Assembly: GCF_003114855.1 (NCBI RefSeq)
Contig: NZ_BFBB01000002.1
Coordinates: 186,001 to 250,000, forward strand
DNA from: Leptospira ryugenii
GTDB taxonomy: Bacteria; Spirochaetota; Leptospiria; Leptospirales; Leptospiraceae
Reading direction: 5' to 3'
Length of the DNA: 64,000 nt
Part shown: positions 62,395 through 64,000 of the stretch, piece by piece
Layout: every line of letters begins with the position of its first letter
Position numbering within the stretch: position 1 is the stretch's first letter
The notes under the pieces: model-generated
What the model was told of the DNA's origin: nothing
Seen by the model: only the letters and a program-made list of their open reading frames with translations
Database searches by the model: none
Translations under genes and position numbers: made by a program

Positions 62395-63947
62395 ATACTA
62401 AAGAATTCATTAAACTTTGTTTGCACAAAATAACAGAATTCATTGCACCAATTTACTTCTATCGTAAAGCACTCAACATTGGCAAGGGTCTATCGAACGC
62501 AAAGATTATTTTTCTTTTGTATGAGATAGACAAAAAGAGAAATGAGTCTCATTGGAAGATTTTTTTCAAAAACATCAGAAAGTTTGCGGGTTTTGCATGC
62601 TATGAGATCGGGAGCAAGAATTACCTTGAGTTTTTAGAGCAGAAAAAAACTGAAGATTTGAATCATTTTGTATGGTTTGAGGCAAAGGATTTGATTCCAT
62701 TGTTAGGAGGATTTACCGATGAAGTGTTGTGTAATTTACCTCCCTCGATTAAGCTCATTTATTTTGATACATTCAATACAAAGCATAAAAAACCTTTTTT
62801 TAAACCAGGTCCATCACCTGAATATTTCGAAGATTTTGATTATTTAGAAGGAGCGTTTCTCATTCCGCTTGCGGAATTCCGAAATAATAAAGAGAAGATA
62901 CAAAAGGATTTAGCAGGGTATATTAAAAGTTTTGTTTCCGAGTATTCTTTTAATCAAAACTCAGTCGCTCATATTCCAAGGATTGCCTTCTCAGTGGATC
63001 GAGACTACCATTCCTCCCAAAAGGTTTTATCTTCCCAAGAAGATAAACCAAAGTCTTTCGTTAAAAAACCGTTGGTTTCAATCCTTATACCATTCCGAGA
63101 TAGACCAGAATTGCTTAAAGTGGCAGTGGATTCTATTTTGGAAAAGAGCTCCTACTCAAATTACGAAATCATATTGATCTCAAATCAAAGTAAAGAGAAG
63201 GAAACTCTTGACCTGATTCATTTCTATACTAAGAACAATCCGAATATAAAAAAATTAGAATATGATAGTATTTTTAATTTCTCGGCAATCAATAACTATG
63301 CTGCTAAACAAGTAAACGGGGAGTATTTACTTTTTCTAAACAATGATACAGAAGTCATTTCAAGTCATTTTTTGGAAGGAATGCTGGAGTATGCTTCCAA
63401 GGCAAAAATTGGTTTGGTAGGACCTAAACTGCTTTTTCCAGATGGTACGATCCAACATGCAGGAATCATATTAGGATTAACCGGTATGGCTGAACATGCC
63501 TTCAAATTCCAAAAAGATAGCGATGAATTTACAGCATTTGGATTTCCGAATTCTATAAGAAATTACTTAAGTGTGACAGCTGCTTGCGCTATGGTTTCCA
63601 AGAAGAAATTTTGGGAAGTAGGTGGCTTCAATGAAAGTCTCACTGTTTGTGGCAATGATGTAAATTTAGGGATAAAGTTATTTGAAAAAGGATACCGAAA
63701 TGTTTACCTTCCGCATATCTCTCTTTTTCATTTTGAATCTAAATCTAGGAAAAACACAAAGATTCCAGATGGAGATTTCATTGAGTCGATGAAATCCTAT
63801 AAAAGGTATCTCGAGGAGGGAGATCCTTATTTTAATCAGAATTTAGATTATAAATTTCCATGGCTATCATATAATATGAGTTCGGTTCCCGCTCATTTGC
63901 GTAATCTGGAAAGACTGAAGCGCTTAAAGCCTGTTTTATTCGAATAG
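62391..63947 (+). CDS. Family 2 glycosyltransferase with extra N-terminal domain
   Basis: Residues 1-225 are a poorly conserved domain with no recognised motif. The GT2 domain spans about 229-440: VSILIPFRDRPELL, FNFSAINNYAA, FLNNDTEV at 315-322 (metal-binding) and IQHAGIILGL. It starts at TTG 62391, overlapping the WsaF-like TGA (TTGA). It is probably a multi-domain O-antigen transferase, like the long GT2 enzymes that follow WsaF-type genes in other loci. Donor unknown. Confidence 0.83.
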   Translation: MNTKEFIKLCLHKITEFIAPIYFYRKALNIGKGLSNAKIIFLLYEIDKKRNESHWKIFFKNIRKFAGFACYEIGSKNYLEFLEQKKTEDLNHFVWFEAKDLIPLLGGFTDEVLCNLPPSIKLIYFDTFNTKHKKPFFKPGPSPEYFEDFDYLEGAFLIPLAEFRNNKEKIQKDLAGYIKSFVSEYSFNQNSVAHIPRIAFSVDRDYHSSQKVLSSQEDKPKSFVKKPLVSILIPFRDRPELLKVAVDSILEKSSYSNYEIILISNQSKEKETLDLIHFYTKNNPNIKKLEYDSIFNFSAINNYAAKQVNGEYLLFLNNDTEVISSHFLEGMLEYASKAKIGLVGPKLLFPDGTIQHAGIILGLTGMAEHAFKFQKDSDEFTAFGFPNSIRNYLSVTAACAMVSKKKFWEVGGFNESLTVCGNDVNLGIKLFEKGYRNVYLPHISLFHFESKSRKNTKIPDGDFIESMKSYKRYLEEGDPYFNQNLDYKFPWLSYNMSSVPAHLRNLERLKRLKPVLFE

Positions 63948-64000
63948 ATGTTAGAAACGACATTTGCAATTAGTATAGCTTACTATCCAGATGTTAGATG
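63948..64000 (+). CDS. Start of a further gene, cut by the window end
   Basis: An open frame starts at ATG 63948, immediately after the previous TAG, and runs to the window end. Seventeen residues are visible, ending in a ISIAYYPDVR stretch. This resembles the first strand of GT2 enzymes (V/I-x-V/I-x-Y-N-P), so a further glycosyltransferase is likely. Too short to be certain. Confidence 0.5.
   Translation, partial: MLETTFAISIAYYPDVR

Noticed and set aside
1..64000. tRNA, rRNA, IS elements, CRISPR arrays, phage genes
   Set aside because: No cloverleaf-like sequence, transposase motif, regularly spaced repeats or phage structural motif was seen. Intergenic space is too small for most of them.

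Overview
The window is a dense, single-strand surface-polysaccharide (O-antigen/rfb-type) locus from an AT-rich Gram-negative bacterium. All 59 genes I accept, two of them cut by the window edges, read on the + strand. Gaps are mostly under 60 bases, and many genes overlap by ATGA, TTGA or TGATG junctions. AT-rich codon use, frequent TTG starts, the length of the one-strand locus and the nonulosonic-acid gene set fit a Leptospira species best. That is an inference, since no rRNA or housekeeping gene is present. I see no tRNA, rRNA, IS element, CRISPR array or phage gene.

Layout. (1) 1-3806: tail of a membrane protein, a WbpA-like UDP-HexNAc dehydrogenase, a membrane-anchored GT2 and a hexapeptide acyltransferase. 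(2) 3882-27032: a dispersed but complete CMP-legionaminic acid pathway: LegB, LegC, LegI, LegH, PtmE-like guanylyltransferase, LegG and LegF. Between these lie two GT-B-like proteins, methyltransferases, a GT2-like protein, an SGNH hydrolase and a decoration cassette. The cassette holds a formyltransferase, a PIG-L deacetylase, a HisF/HisH pair with a WbpG/PseA/PtmG-type N-acetyl-sugar amidotransferase, a DUF115/Maf-like protein, a cobalamin-domain radical SAM enzyme and a ferredoxin. (3) 27039-43775: GNAT protein, polysaccharide deacetylase, Wzx-type flippase, an amidotransferase with its own glutaminase domain, an acetyltransferase fused to a GtrB-like GT2, an SDR, a 3-aminotransferase, and several large GT-C/Wzy-like membrane proteins. 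(4) 43772-55655: carbamoyltransferase, GMC oxidoreductase, then a compact acyl-building module: ACP-like protein, SDR, metallo-hydrolase, FabH-like KAS III, MaoC-SDR fusion, FkbH-like HAD protein, ACP, acyl-adenylating ligase and an acyltransferase-like protein. (5) 55664-64000: PIG-L protein, five further GT2/GT4/WsaF-like glycosyltransferases, another GT-C-like membrane protein and the start of one more gene.

How it may work together. Legionaminic acid is made and activated as CMP-Leg. It may be varied at its two amino groups by N-formyl or acetamidino decoration, and transferred by the GT-B-like or DUF115 proteins. A second amino sugar needs the DegT aminotransferase and the fused acetyltransferase. 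Repeat units would be assembled by cytoplasmic transferases and exported by the flippase. GT-C enzymes fed by lipid-linked sugars from GtrB-like proteins could branch them in the periplasm. The strongest candidate for an undescribed system is the module at 47217-55655, which looks like a small polyketide/fatty-acid-type assembly line that makes a short acyl group for an O-antigen sugar.

Limits: functions rest on motifs and family resemblance read by eye. Substrates of the glycosyltransferases cannot be assigned from sequence alone.
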